Shown here: positions 19,028 to 28,297 of the stretch, in pieces
Layout: each line of letters opens with the position of its first letter
How positions within the stretch are numbered: the first letter of the stretch is position 1
Assembly (NCBI RefSeq): GCF_018437505.1
Contig: NZ_CP072467.1
Coordinates: forward strand, 3,286,001 to 3,350,000
DNA from: Spiractinospora alimapuensis
GTDB taxonomy: Bacteria > Actinomycetota > Actinomycetes > Streptosporangiales > Streptosporangiaceae
DNA: 64,000 nucleotides
Direction: 5' to 3'
Notes under the pieces: generated by a model
Databases searched by the model: none
What the model saw: the letters and a program-made list of their open reading frames with translations, nothing else
Told to the model about the DNA's origin: nothing
Position numbers and translations under genes: made by a program

Positions 19028-19348
19028 CCGGCGGGCGGTTCGTACGTCATGGTGGCAGGGGATCCGGACGCCTCTTGGGGCGCACGTGATTCCCGGCACG
19101 ATGACACAAGTCTGGTCGGTCTGCACATACAGTGGTTCCGGTTGACTCCCGCGTTGGGAGCAGCGACGCCGCCCCTCGGCCGCGGCGGGCCTTGGACGCC
19201 CCGAGTGGGCTGAGCGCCCCCGCCGTTTGCCCCGGCCCCCGGAGCGGTCCGTGGAACGTCGGGTAGGAAACCAACGTCCCAGTACAGAACACGCTGAGGA
19301 ATTCGGGGTTTCTGAGCCGCCTCGTCAGTCAGAAGGAGCAAGGCGATC
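19028..19348. other. Intergenic region before the murA homologue
   Basis: A 321-bp non-coding stretch. It contains a short hairpin CTCCC/GGGAG near 19145-19159 beside a TTGACT that could be a -35 element, and a good ribosome site (AAGGAG) just before the murA start. No gene or convincing terminator was found. Confidence 0.45.
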
Positions 19349-20650
19349 ATGAGCATGGGCCACGAGGTACGCTATCGCGTCCGCGGCGGACGTCCCCTCA
19401 ACGGAACCGCCTTCATCCAGGGCGCGAAGAACGCCGTCCTGCCGATGATCGGTGCCGCGCTGCTCGCGGCGAAGGGACGCACAGTCCTGCGCAACGTCCC
19501 GATCATCCAGGACGTGCGTCGCGCGTTGGAGCTCGCGGAGCACGTGGGTGCCAAAGTCGAGTTCCACGAGCCCGAGCGGTCCGTGGTCATCGACGCGTCG
19601 GGGGTGAACGACCCCGAGCGCGCGGTTCTTCCGGCCGACATCGCGTCCCGCTTCCGCGGCTCGGTCCTGTTCGTGCCCGCGCTGATGCACCGCATGGGGC
19701 ACGCGCGCATCGAGGGCGTGGGCGGATGCAACCTGGGCAGCCGCAACCTCGACTTCCACTACCGCGGGTTCGCGCGGCTGGGTGCCGAGGTATCCGAGGA
19801 CGACGAGCGCAACCACATCAACGTCGACGCGCGCAACCTGCGTGGCGGCCACCTCTACCTCGACACCCCGTCCCACACCGGCACCGAGAACCTGCTCATG
19901 GCGGCGGTCCTCTCTCCCGGCACCACCGTGATCGAGAACGCGGCGCTGGAGCCCGAGGTCCTCGACGTCATCGACTTCCTCACCCGCATGGGCGCGAAGA
20001 TCACCGGTGGTGGGACCGGGTTCATCACGGTGGAGGGCGTGAGCGAGCTCACCGCCGTCGAGCACACCATCATGCCCGACCGGATCGACGCGGGCGTCTT
20101 CGCGATGATGGCCGCCGCGACCGGTGGGGACGTGAGCCTGGTCGGCGCCCACCTCGAGCACCTCGGTGTGGCCCGGCACAAGCTGGAGCAGATGGGCGTG
20201 GAGTTCGCCCAGCAGGGCGCGGTTCTGCACGTCCACCGGGACCCGTCGACGCCGCTGCGTCCCATCAACGCCGTCACCTCCCCCTACCCCGGCTTCGCCA
20301 CCGACCTGCAGTCGCCGCTGATGACTCTGGCGACGCTGGCCGACGGTGAGAGCTACATCCACGAGGCGATTTACGACGGCCGTTTCGCGCTCGCCGAGGA
20401 GCTCAACAAGATGGGCGCCAAGGTCGAGGTGGAGGGCACCCGGGCCATCGTGCACGGTTCGACGAAGCTCCACGGGGCCGAGGTCATCGCCCACGATCTT
20501 CGCACCGGCGTCTCTCTCGTTCTCGCCGGTCTTGTGGCTGATGGGGAGACTGTCGTCGCTCCGGGTTACTTTGTGGATCGCGGTCACTCTCAGTTGGCCT
20601 CTAGACTGGCCGCTCTGGGCGCAGATCTCACCCGTGAGGGGATCGAGTAG
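19349..20650 (+). CDS. murA: UDP-N-acetylglucosamine 1-carboxyvinyltransferase (MurA homologue)
   Basis: A 433-residue enolpyruvyl transferase of the peptidoglycan pathway. GAKNAVLP holds the PEP-site lysine (Lys27). The active-site loop is VGGCNLGSR with Cys127, the fosfomycin target, and Arg132. The general-base region YPGFATDLQSPLM keeps the Asp. Around the loop the sequence departs from common MurA: GSRNLDFH replaces GARPVDLH, and the preceding R-A-S-x-x-x-x-G helix is altered. Actinomycetes often carry a second murA paralogue and this could be that copy. ATG preceded by AAGGAG. Confidence 0.9.
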   Translation: MSMGHEVRYRVRGGRPLNGTAFIQGAKNAVLPMIGAALLAAKGRTVLRNVPIIQDVRRALELAEHVGAKVEFHEPERSVVIDASGVNDPERAVLPADIASRFRGSVLFVPALMHRMGHARIEGVGGCNLGSRNLDFHYRGFARLGAEVSEDDERNHINVDARNLRGGHLYLDTPSHTGTENLLMAAVLSPGTTVIENAALEPEVLDVIDFLTRMGAKITGGGTGFITVEGVSELTAVEHTIMPDRIDAGVFAMMAAATGGDVSLVGAHLEHLGVARHKLEQMGVEFAQQGAVLHVHRDPSTPLRPINAVTSPYPGFATDLQSPLMTLATLADGESYIHEAIYDGRFALAEELNKMGAKVEVEGTRAIVHGSTKLHGAEVIAHDLRTGVSLVLAGLVADGETVVAPGYFVDRGHSQLASRLAALGADLTREGIE

Positions 20651-20834
20651 CGGCCCGTCCCGGTTCGGTCGGAGCCGGACTCACCACGGATTTGGTCGTG
20701 CGTTATCGGGCGAACAAGCCTCGCGCCAGGCCAATTGTGGGTACCATCTCCGCAGTCAGGTTGTGACGAATTGGGTCGGTGCCAGTGGGCGCACAAGATG
20801 ACGAGCGTGGATTTGGAGCGGGGAGCTACCCGAC

Positions 20835-22148
20835 GTGAGTGCGCAGCGAACTGGTGACTTGACCATCGGTGTCATCGGCCCGCACGAGGTCGTCGAGCGA
20901 ATCATGCTCATGGGCCCAGGGTCGACCGGACCTCTGAACGCGAGGCTTATTGCCGCGGCCTACCGGGATGAGCAGGAGGCGACGGACAAGGTACTCCGTC
21001 TGGGGAACTCGACCGACGCCTACCTGTTCGCCAGCCCGGTGCCCTACGAGTACGCGCGTAAGGCCGGCGTGTTGACCATGCCGGCCACCTACGTCCCGCT
21101 CGGCGGCGCCAGCCTGCACGAGGCCCTGCTCCGGGCGACACTGGACGACCGCTTCGATCCCGCGGCGGCGAGTGTGGACGTACTGAACCGCAGTGATGTG
21201 GTGGAAGCTTACTCCGAAGTGGATCTTCCGGTAAATGGACTCCACGTACACGAGGAGCTCAGCAGCGCGTCCAACATCATCTCCTTCCACGAGGGGCTCT
21301 GGCGGCGCAAGGCCACGCGCATGGCCATCACCTGTGTGCGCGGGGTCGCCGAGCGGCTGGAGGCGATCGGGATCCCGGTGATCCAGCTCCGTCCGACCAG
21401 CGCCGGCGTGCGCAGCGCCCTGCAGACCGCGAGTCTGCTCGGTGCGCACCAGCGTCTGGAGGAGGCGCAGTTGGGGGTCGTCATCGTGGACGTGCCCACC
21501 CTGCGCGACTCCGCCCGCCGGTCCACCCCCCGCTACTGGCGGGAGGAACTACGGCTGGCCCTGCACCGCCTGCTCCTGCAGGAGGCGCACCGCATCAACG
21601 CCACCGCCCATCCGGTGGACGACCACACCTTCATGGTCACGGCGACCCGCGGTTCCCTCGTCGGCGCGACGGAGGGTTTCCGGCACCCGCCGTTCGTGGA
21701 GCGGATCCGCTCCGAGCTGGGGGTCGCGGTCGAGGTCGGTATCGGCATGGGACGCACCACGCAGGACGCGGAGACCCACGCCCGCGCGGCCGTGGGTCGC
21801 GCCCAGGCCACCCGACAGAGCTTCGCGGTGGACCGTGAGGGCCGGTCGCTGGTGCCCGCCCAGCGGGCCCCCGTGCGTCGCTCCCCGGACCACCTCAAGT
21901 CGAAGGGCCGCGAAACCCTGATGCGGCTCGCCGAGAAGATCAACAAAGAGGGCTCGTCGCTCGTGGTCGACGCAGAGACCGCGGGGCGCATGCTGGACGT
22001 GACGCCACGGACCGCGCGTCGCCTCCTGCGCACCCTGGTCGAGGAGGGGCTCGCCTGGCCCCTTCCGCCGAACCGGACCCTGCAGCCGGGACGACCGCGG
22101 CAGCTCTACCGTCTGATCGTGGAGAAGCTCAACCGGGCCAACCGCTGA
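20835..22148 (+). CDS. Multidomain transcriptional regulator with C-terminal winged HTH
   Basis: A 437-residue cytoplasmic regulator. The N-terminal third (TIGVIGPHEVVERIMLMG onwards) looks like an alpha/beta sensor domain. The middle has a nucleotide-cyclase/GTP-cyclohydrolase-III-like region around ELGVAVEVGIGMGRTTQDAETHARAAVGRA. The C-terminus has an HTH (VDAETAGRMLDVTPRTARRLLRTLVEEG). The organisation suggests a ligand- or nucleotide-controlled DNA-binding protein conserved in actinomycetes, but I cannot name an experimentally known member. The GTG start is preceded by GGGGAGC. It is downstream of the murA homologue by 184 bp; a link with cell-wall control is speculative. Confidence 0.7.
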   Translation: MSAQRTGDLTIGVIGPHEVVERIMLMGPGSTGPLNARLIAAAYRDEQEATDKVLRLGNSTDAYLFASPVPYEYARKAGVLTMPATYVPLGGASLHEALLRATLDDRFDPAAASVDVLNRSDVVEAYSEVDLPVNGLHVHEELSSASNIISFHEGLWRRKATRMAITCVRGVAERLEAIGIPVIQLRPTSAGVRSALQTASLLGAHQRLEEAQLGVVIVDVPTLRDSARRSTPRYWREELRLALHRLLLQEAHRINATAHPVDDHTFMVTATRGSLVGATEGFRHPPFVERIRSELGVAVEVGIGMGRTTQDAETHARAAVGRAQATRQSFAVDREGRSLVPAQRAPVRRSPDHLKSKGRETLMRLAEKINKEGSSLVVDAETAGRMLDVTPRTARRLLRTLVEEGLAWPLPPNRTLQPGRPRQLYRLIVEKLNRANR

Positions 22149-22353
22149 CCCTCTGACGAACCATCGACCCTTCCGAGCGTCGCGGGTCGTTGGAGGGAGT
22201 GAGGACCGGGCACGCGATCGTGGCGGTCCTTGGCGTCGTGGAGCCCTCCCGTGTCCGCGCGCCTCGTCACGGCGGACCGACGGTCGACTGACGGCCGTTC
22301 GTGTCCCGGGGGCCCTGGGACACCGGTCGGGCGTCGTCTCGGGCTGGTTCGGG

Positions 22354-23217
22354 TCAGTACGCCGCGGGCCCGGGGTCCTCCACGTCCGCCGGTGCCTCGA
22401 CCACCGTGAGCAGCTCCTCCAGGAGTTCGGCCAGGCCACCGGGCCCGTCCACCACGAGGTCGGCGCGGGCGGCCAGTTCGGGCACCTCGGTGGAACCACT
22501 GCACACCGTGATCCCGCGCAGTCCCGCACCGCGCAGCTCCTCCACGACAGCGAACGCCGCCTGGTCGCCGAGGTCGTCGCCGGCGAAGAGCACCGCGGAC
22601 GCGTCCCGTTCCGCGACGAAGGAACGCAACGCCCGCCCCTTGTCCATCCCGCCGGGACGCAGCTCGACGACGAAGCGCCCGGGTTCCACGACCAGCCCGT
22701 TGTCCGCGGCCAGTCGCTCCAGCGTGGGTCGGACCCGGCGCAGCGCGTCGGCGGGGTCGGCTGCGCCCCGGGTGTGCACCGACAGCGAGGTGCCCTTGTC
22801 CTCCACGGTCACCCCCTCGGGGGCGTTCACCTCCGAGAGCGCCTCGGGCAGTTGGGCGCGGACCCGCGCGACGCCCTCGGGCACGTCGGGCGCGGAGATC
22901 GCACCGTTCTCCCACCGTTCCCGCCCGTAGTGGCCGAGGACAACGAGCCCGGGGATCGCGTCGAGGTCGCCGAGTCGGACGGCGGTCCGGGCCGGACGCC
23001 CGGAGATGACCGCCACTCCGCGGAGATGGGGCGCGATCCGCGCGAGCAGGCGCACGACGCCCGGTTGGGGATAGGCGCGGTCCGGATCCGCGACGATGGG
23101 GGCCAGCGTTCCGTCGTAGTCCACCGCGAGCACGGGCCGCTGGTCCGGAGCGGTGAAGGAGCGGAGGGCACGGAGTCGTTCCGCACGGCCGGAAGGGTTG
23201 GAGTGGGACTGTTCCAT
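22354..23217 (-). CDS. otsB: Trehalose-6-phosphate phosphatase
   Basis: A 287-residue HAD-superfamily phosphatase completing the OtsAB trehalose pathway. Motif I is DYDGTL at 33-38 (nucleophile Asp33), motif II is ISGRP, and the acidic motif is FAGDDLGDQAAF. ELRPGGMDKGRAL contains the conserved Lys region of trehalose phosphatases. The ATG lies 3 bp after the stop of the DUF3263 gene, so the two are almost certainly co-transcribed. It converges with the regulator gene at 20835-22148. Confidence 0.95.
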   Translation of the reverse strand: MEQSHSNPSGRAERLRALRSFTAPDQRPVLAVDYDGTLAPIVADPDRAYPQPGVVRLLARIAPHLRGVAVISGRPARTAVRLGDLDAIPGLVVLGHYGRERWENGAISAPDVPEGVARVRAQLPEALSEVNAPEGVTVEDKGTSLSVHTRGAADPADALRRVRPTLERLAADNGLVVEPGRFVVELRPGGMDKGRALRSFVAERDASAVLFAGDDLGDQAAFAVVEELRGAGLRGITVCSGSTEVPELAARADLVVDGPGGLAELLEELLTVVEAPADVEDPGPAAY

Positions 23218-23220
23218 GGA

Positions 23221-23541
23221 CTAGAGCTGAATTCCGAGCTGCCGGGCGGTGCGCTGACGGCGGCGTCCCGCGCGCCGCTTGCGCAGCCGCTTCACCAGGA
23301 GCGGGTCGTGGGCCAGAGCCTCGGGTCGGTCGATCAGCCCGTTCAGCAGCTGGTAGTAGCGGGTGGGGGAGAATCCGAACTCGTCCCGGATCGCCTGCTC
23401 CTTGGAGCCCTCGAACTTCCACCACTGCTGCTCGAACGCGAGGATCTGTCGCTCCTCGTCACCGAGACCGGACTCATCGGCCGAGACGCCGTCACCCGAC
23501 CTCCCGGACGATCGTCCGTCGAACGGATCGGCAATCGACAT
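23221..23541 (-). CDS. DUF3263 family protein
   Basis: A 106-residue actinobacterial protein. The DUF3263 core is EERQILAFEQQWWKFEGSKE followed by IRDEFGFSPTRYYQLLNGLID, a small helical domain resembling a sigma-region or HTH. A basic stretch (VKRLRKRRAGRRRQR) ends the protein, which suggests nucleic-acid binding. The ATG has GGGAGG 8 bp upstream. It is directly upstream of otsB with a 3-bp gap. Function is unknown; an osmotic or developmental link through trehalose is possible from context only. Confidence 0.85.
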   Translation of the reverse strand: MSIADPFDGRSSGRSGDGVSADESGLGDEERQILAFEQQWWKFEGSKEQAIRDEFGFSPTRYYQLLNGLIDRPEALAHDPLLVKRLRKRRAGRRRQRTARQLGIQL

Positions 23542-23834
23542 AGGGGTTCCTCCCTCTTCCGCGAACGGACGACTCATGCTAACGACTCCCGGCGTGCTGT
23601 GAAGGTCCCGTCGCACAGACCTGACAGAAAGGTGACAAATAACTGTCCCGCGCCGCCTGGGGACGTACCCTCGCCAACGTGGTGAGGAATGGGCCGCCAA
23701 GCGACGGGCGGGACACACGTGACAGAATTGGATCATCATGCGTTGGCGCACCTCCATCAGCCACACCACACGCGCTGGACAAGAACAGGTCGTCACCACT
23801 GGGCTCGCCTGTCGCGACAAGGGGGAACACCGCT

Positions 23835-25253
23835 GTGCCGATTCGTCGGACCGGGGCGCTGCTGACCACATCCGTCCTTCTGGCGTCCGTCTCGGTCCCC
23901 GTGGCGGCTCCCGCCGTCGCGGACGGAGACCTCACCCTCGACCAGTGGGGCGTTGACGCGGTCAACGCCGCCGACGGGTGGGAGACGAGTACAGGGGCCG
24001 GCGTCACCGTCGCTCTCCTCGACACCGGTGTCGACGACACTCACCCCGATCTGGGCTCCTCACCCGACGCCTCCGACACCGAGGCGCCCAGCTCCGTGGT
24101 CACCGGCCCGGACTTGACCGGAGAGGACCTCGAGCCCGGCGCTGAGTCCTTCGGTGTCCGCGGCACCAAGCTCGCCGGGATCATCGCGGCGAGCGGACAC
24201 GGTCAGGAACACTCCGGTGGTGCGATGGGCATCGCCCCGGACGCGGCGGTCCTCTCGGTGCGGGTCGCCGGCGAGCCGGACGGGGACGCGCACGCCGACG
24301 CCGCTGTGGTGGCCGAGGGGCTGCGGCACGCCGTCCAGGAGGGTGTCCAGGTCGCGCTCCTCCCTGTGGGCCTGGACGCCGACGACGAGACGATCGTGGA
24401 CGCCGTCGAGACGGCCGAGAGCAGGGGTGTGGTGGTCGTCGCCCCGGAGGGCTCGGCCGTGCCCGGCGCGCTCGCCGCGACAGCGGTCGACGAGGACCTC
24501 AACCCGGTGTCACCGGACTGGGGTAGGGCACACCTCGCCGCCCCGGGCACCGACATCGTCACCACGTCGGCCGGCGGCGACTACGCCCAGGCCGAGGGAG
24601 CTGAAGCGGCCGCCGCGTTCGTCGCGGGCACCGCCGCCCTGATCCGATCCGCCTTCCCGCATCTACGCCCCGACGAGGTGTCTGAGGCGATGACCTCGAG
24701 CGCCAGCCCCATCTCCGGCGCCCCCGAGGTCGCGCCGGAGGCCGAGCAGGTTCCGCCCGAAGCCGTACCCGACCCCGATCCGGCCCCGCCTGAGGGCGGC
24801 GTCCCGGGGGAGACGCAGGAGGCGCCCGTCGAAGGGCTGGACGGCCTGGGCGTCGAGGGCGGCGTCGAGGGAGCCGCGAACGGTCTCGAACAGGCCCCCG
24901 ACGCCGAGGCGGACGCGGCACCCCCCGAGGAGGCTCCCGCCGAGGACGAGGCGGACGACGACAGCGACCCCGTCGGTCTCCTGCACGTCGCGGACGCGTT
25001 GACCACGGCCGAGGAGATCGCGGATGAGTCGGAGCCGTTCGACGAGGACCTCGTCTCCTCCGAGGAAGACCAGGTTTCCCTGCTCTGGCTCGCCGGCGCG
25101 GCCACCGGACTGGTCATCGGCGCCGGAGTGCTCCTCTTCATCGTGCTCCGTCGTCGTTGGTCCAACCCCTACGACCTCCCGCCCCGCGAGACCTTCGCGG
25201 TCGACGAACCGCCCGACCCCCAACCCCGCCGAGGCCGTCGACGTCGCCGCTAG
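23835..25253 (+). CDS. Membrane-anchored subtilase (S8) homologue lacking catalytic residues
   Basis: A 472-residue exported protein. A signal peptide (residues 1-29) precedes a subtilisin-like domain, a long acidic Pro/Glu linker (about 297-410), a C-terminal transmembrane helix (415-438) and a basic tail, the layout of type VII mycosins. Of the triad only Asp63 (LLDTGVDDTHPDL) remains. The HGT motif reads VRGTKLAG (Arg109), the GTSMA motif reads GAEAAAAFVAG (Glu257), and the oxyanion Asn position is Ser. It is therefore probably a non-proteolytic binding protein. The GTG start has GGGGGA 8 bp upstream. No ESX genes are nearby. Confidence 0.82.
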   Translation: MPIRRTGALLTTSVLLASVSVPVAAPAVADGDLTLDQWGVDAVNAADGWETSTGAGVTVALLDTGVDDTHPDLGSSPDASDTEAPSSVVTGPDLTGEDLEPGAESFGVRGTKLAGIIAASGHGQEHSGGAMGIAPDAAVLSVRVAGEPDGDAHADAAVVAEGLRHAVQEGVQVALLPVGLDADDETIVDAVETAESRGVVVVAPEGSAVPGALAATAVDEDLNPVSPDWGRAHLAAPGTDIVTTSAGGDYAQAEGAEAAAAFVAGTAALIRSAFPHLRPDEVSEAMTSSASPISGAPEVAPEAEQVPPEAVPDPDPAPPEGGVPGETQEAPVEGLDGLGVEGGVEGAANGLEQAPDAEADAAPPEEAPAEDEADDDSDPVGLLHVADALTTAEEIADESEPFDEDLVSSEEDQVSLLWLAGAATGLVIGAGVLLFIVLRRRWSNPYDLPPRETFAVDEPPDPQPRRGRRRRR

Positions 25254-25934
25254 ACAGCGTCGGGGGGCGCCGATACCCGAGGCCCTTGTCGCGCCGCCCC
25301 TCACCCGTCCTTTGGGCGCCCGGCCGCTGGGCCCACCAGCTTCCCCGAGGCCGGCACCACACGGCGGTTGACCACGCGCATCCGTTCGGGGGATACGCAC
25401 CTCGCGCGCCTCGGCGCCAACGCTGCGAACTCCGGCTCAGCGTCGTCGACTGACCCACCACACCGGCCTCCCACGACAGCGTGCGGCCACGGCTCGTCCA
25501 CATCCGGGCCAGGCGATCGATCGAGGGGCGTCCAGACTGGGTTGTCCACCGAGCATCAGAGGCTTCACGCCAAGCCGGGACACCACGTCACCCGACAAGT
25601 CACACACGCGGACAGGGGCCGCCGACCATCGCGCGCATGGGCACGTGGGGCGGCGGGAATGTGACGGCGTGGTGTGCGGCCCACGCGGGCGGGCGTGGAC
25701 CTGCGACCCGGTGGCCGTGAACAGGTGTGCTGCCGGGGAAGCCCTGGCACGCGTGGGGCCGGCTCCTGTGCGAATCCCGGGGGTGCGGAGCCTCAGTGAC
25801 GCGAGAGGGCGTCGCGGAGGGGCCTCCATGGAGCGCGGCGTTTCGGGCTCGCCCCGCCGTCCGCGCGCGTGGCGGCTACGTGACACGTTTCCTGGAAGGC
25901 CGGTGTGTCGGCCGCGCCCCTCGGAGAGACGGGG
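25254..25934. other. Intergenic region, no supported gene
   Basis: A 681-bp stretch between the subtilase homologue and the convergent beta-lactamase-fold gene. Overlapping open frames on both strands give Arg/Pro/Gly-rich translations without a domain. No tRNA-like cloverleaf, strong terminator or mobile-element end was recognised. Confidence 0.5.
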
Positions 25935-26966
25935 CTACAGCACGGCGTCGCGGACCGCTTGGCGTAGGTCCGGGAGTCGGCGGCGTTCTCGGCCGAAGTG
26001 GACGGAGTTGGTCAGAACGCCGGCGAAGCGACCACGGTCAGGGTGGATGGCGAGGGACGCGCCGGTGAAGCCGTCGTGGTGGACGACTCCATCCGCGGTG
26101 AGGAGCCAGCCGAGGCACTGTGCGTGCTCGTGGGAGAGCCACAGGGCCGCCTCTCGGCTTTGCTGAGCGTAGGCCTGGGACACCACCCCGCCCGGCCGGC
26201 CGGGGTCCGTCCAGGTGCCGAGGAGTGCGCGACAGTACCGGGCCAGGTCGTGAGCCGTGGTGAACACGCCGGCGTGCCCCGCGACGCCTCCCATGAGGGC
26301 GGTGGACTCGTCGTGGACGGTGCCCCAGGTGGCTCCGGCTCCGGCGAGGCGACGCTCGGTGGGGGCGGTGTCGGGGCCGGCGGCCACGGGTCCGTAGGTG
26401 GTCTCCCGCATCCCGAACTCGTCCCACAGGTCCCGCGCCTGGTCCCGCAGCCCGCGCCCCTGGAGCCGTTCCAACAGCAGGCCCAGGAGGATGTAGCCAC
26501 GGTCGATGTAGCGACGCCCCGGCTCCTGGAGTGGCGCCGCCAGGATGGTCTCCACGAGGTCGTGCGTCGTGCCGACGTACCGGTGGAGTCCGGTGACCGG
26601 ATCCAGTCGCGCGGTGTGGGTGAGGATCTGGCGGGTGGTGACCGCGGCTCCCGGAGTGGTGGCGTACCGGGTCAGGTACCGTCCCACGGGAGCGTCCAGG
26701 TCCAGGGCCCCGGCGGCCACCGCACGACCGACGAGCGGCCATGTCACCATCACCTTGGTGAGGCTGGCGACGTCGTAACGGACGTGGGGGTCGGGTGCGG
26801 TGTGCGGGAGGTCCGGAGTAACCAGACCGGCGGCCGCGAAGGCGTGACTCGCGGCGTCCCCGACCACGGCGACACCGCCGGGGAGGTCACCGGCCGCGAC
26901 CATCTCCCTTAGCAGGTCACGGAGCCGTCCGGCCTTACCTGACCACGGTGCGGGCGCGTCGTCCAC
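25935..26966 (-). CDS. Serine hydrolase of the beta-lactamase/class C PBP fold
   Basis: A 343-residue protein. The catalytic SxxK tetrad is Ser68-Leu-Thr-Lys71 in DVASLTKVM. A Tyr-containing second motif (DRGYILLG) stands where Y-x-N/S occurs, and HDGFTGAS near the C-terminus occupies the third-motif position. The family includes esterases, D-aminopeptidases and peptidoglycan hydrolases. No signal peptide or membrane span is evident, so it is likely cytoplasmic. The GTG start follows GGGGGAG by 5 nt. The substrate cannot be assigned; resistance to beta-lactams should not be assumed. Confidence 0.85.
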   Translation of the reverse strand: MDDAPAPWSGKAGRLRDLLREMVAAGDLPGGVAVVGDAASHAFAAAGLVTPDLPHTAPDPHVRYDVASLTKVMVTWPLVGRAVAAGALDLDAPVGRYLTRYATTPGAAVTTRQILTHTARLDPVTGLHRYVGTTHDLVETILAAPLQEPGRRYIDRGYILLGLLLERLQGRGLRDQARDLWDEFGMRETTYGPVAAGPDTAPTERRLAGAGATWGTVHDESTALMGGVAGHAGVFTTAHDLARYCRALLGTWTDPGRPGGVVSQAYAQQSREAALWLSHEHAQCLGWLLTADGVVHHDGFTGASLAIHPDRGRFAGVLTNSVHFGRERRRLPDLRQAVRDAVL

Positions 26967-27115
26967 AGTGACTCCCCCAGATTCACGTTGAAAACTTAAT
27001 TAACAAGCCGTATCCTGCGTAGGCTCCGTACGGCGCTCGGAGCGTGGCGGCCCTCGGTCAGATCCCCCAAGGCCCGGGGCCGTCACCGTCAACTCCTTCG
27101 TACCCCGACACTCGC

Positions 27116-27503
27116 TCAGGCCGGCTCGATGAGATCCCAGCGGTTCCCGTAGAGGTCCCGAAACACCGCGACGGTGCCGTAGTCCTCCACGCGCGGGTCC
27201 TCCTCGAACACGACGCCCGCCCCCCCGCAGACGCGCGTGCTCTCGGGGGAAGGAGTCCGTGTAGAGGAACCACCCCACGCGGCCGCCCGTCTGGCCACCG
27301 ACCCTGCTCCGCTGAACGTCGTCGACAGCCCGGGCAAGCAGGATCCTCGCTCCGTCGAGCGACGACGGCGCCACCACCACCCAACGCTTGCCCCCACCAA
27401 GGTCGGTGTCCTGGACCAGGTGAAACCCGAGACGACCCGTGTAGTACGCGATGGCCTCGTCGTAGTCCTCGACCAGCAGAGCGCACAAGCCCAACGAAAG
27501 CAC
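27116..27503 (-). pseudogene. Glyoxalase/bleomycin-resistance family protein, frameshifted
   Basis: The first frame encodes a standard glyoxalase-fold N-terminal part (ALLVEDYDEAIAYYTGRLGF ... GWFLYTDSFPREHARLR). After a run of seven G residues (27220-27226, minus strand) the expected C-terminal part (GVVFEEDPRVEDYGTVAVFR, then DLYGNRWDLIEPA) continues in another frame. Removing one G restores a complete protein of about 128 residues. Either the gene is a recent pseudogene, the homopolymer causes phase variation, or the base is a sequencing error. It starts at a GTG and ends at the TGA at 27116-27118. Confidence 0.8.
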
Positions 27504-27661
27504 TGTCGACAGATTCCCGCCGACCGGTCACACAAACCACGGCGAGCCGTTCGCAGGATCACGGTGTGGGGCGGACGACCCACTGCCGAGGACTTGACCT
27601 CCAGCGCGCTTGAAGTGATGCCGTGGACGTGGTTCTTCCCGCCCGCGTCCGGAGGTTACGC

Positions 27662-28297
27662 GTGAGTGTCCTGGTTGAGGTCTGGTCCGATATCCGTTGC
27701 CCCTGGTGCTGGATGGGACATCGTCAGCTCGTCGCGGCGGTCGAGCGCTCCGGCGTCGACGTCGACGTACACCATCGCAGCTTCCTGCTCGAGCCCACCG
27801 GACCCGCCGAGTCCCGGCGCCCCATTCGCCAACTGGCGGTGCGGTCGTGGGGACTGACCCCTGGGGAGTGGGATCAGCGCCGGGACCACATCCAGTCCTC
27901 CGGCCGGGCCCTGGGGCTGCGGATCAGTATGGACTCCGCCCTCGCCATCGACTCCCGGGACGCCCACCGACTGATCAAGTGGGCGGTCGCGAGTGGGGTT
28001 CCCGCGCTCAGCATGTGGGACCTCGCCTTCGCCGCACACCTGGAACACAACGAGAACCTCGAGGACCCCGATGCCCTACGGGCGCTCGCCACACGCGCCG
28101 GGCTCGACGCCGCGGAGGCCGACCACCTCCTCGCCTCCGACGCGTTCTCCGACGAGGTGGTCGAGGACCACCGCAGAGCCCAAACCCTCGGAGCCCGGGG
28201 CGTCCCCACCTTCCGCGTCGGCGGACGCGTGCTGAGCGGCCACCACCCGGTCGACGCCCTCGCGGAGTTCCTGGTCACGGGTGCCACCGCCGCGTGA
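27662..28297 (+). CDS. DsbA-family (FrnE-type) thioredoxin-fold protein
   Basis: A 211-residue cytoplasmic thiol-disulfide protein. The N-terminal strand VLVEVWSDIRCPWCWMG has the Cys13-Pro-Trp-Cys16 active site. A helical insertion follows, and the fold closes with GARGVPTFRVGGRVLSGHHP, containing the cis-Pro loop VPTF. The pattern matches FrnE/2-hydroxychromene-2-carboxylate-isomerase-like DsbA proteins. No signal peptide is present. The GTG is chosen because GGAGG lies 6 nt upstream; the longer open frame upstream is unlikely. It stands alone before the ABC exporter. Confidence 0.9.
   Translation: MSVLVEVWSDIRCPWCWMGHRQLVAAVERSGVDVDVHHRSFLLEPTGPAESRRPIRQLAVRSWGLTPGEWDQRRDHIQSSGRALGLRISMDSALAIDSRDAHRLIKWAVASGVPALSMWDLAFAAHLEHNENLEDPDALRALATRAGLDAAEADHLLASDAFSDEVVEDHRRAQTLGARGVPTFRVGGRVLSGHHPVDALAEFLVTGATAA

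Noticed and set aside
23679-23834. Longer N-terminus for the subtilase homologue from 23679
   Set aside because: The signal peptide begins at the GTG at 23835 with a good ribosome site; an upstream extension would bury it.
25437-25886. Open frames between the subtilase homologue and the beta-lactamase-fold gene
   Set aside because: Arg/Pro-rich composition, frames open on both strands, no family resemblance.
27000-27115. C-terminal extension of the glyoxalase in the first frame
   Set aside because: After the G7 tract the first frame is Arg/Gly-rich and unlike the family; the true end is in the other frame.
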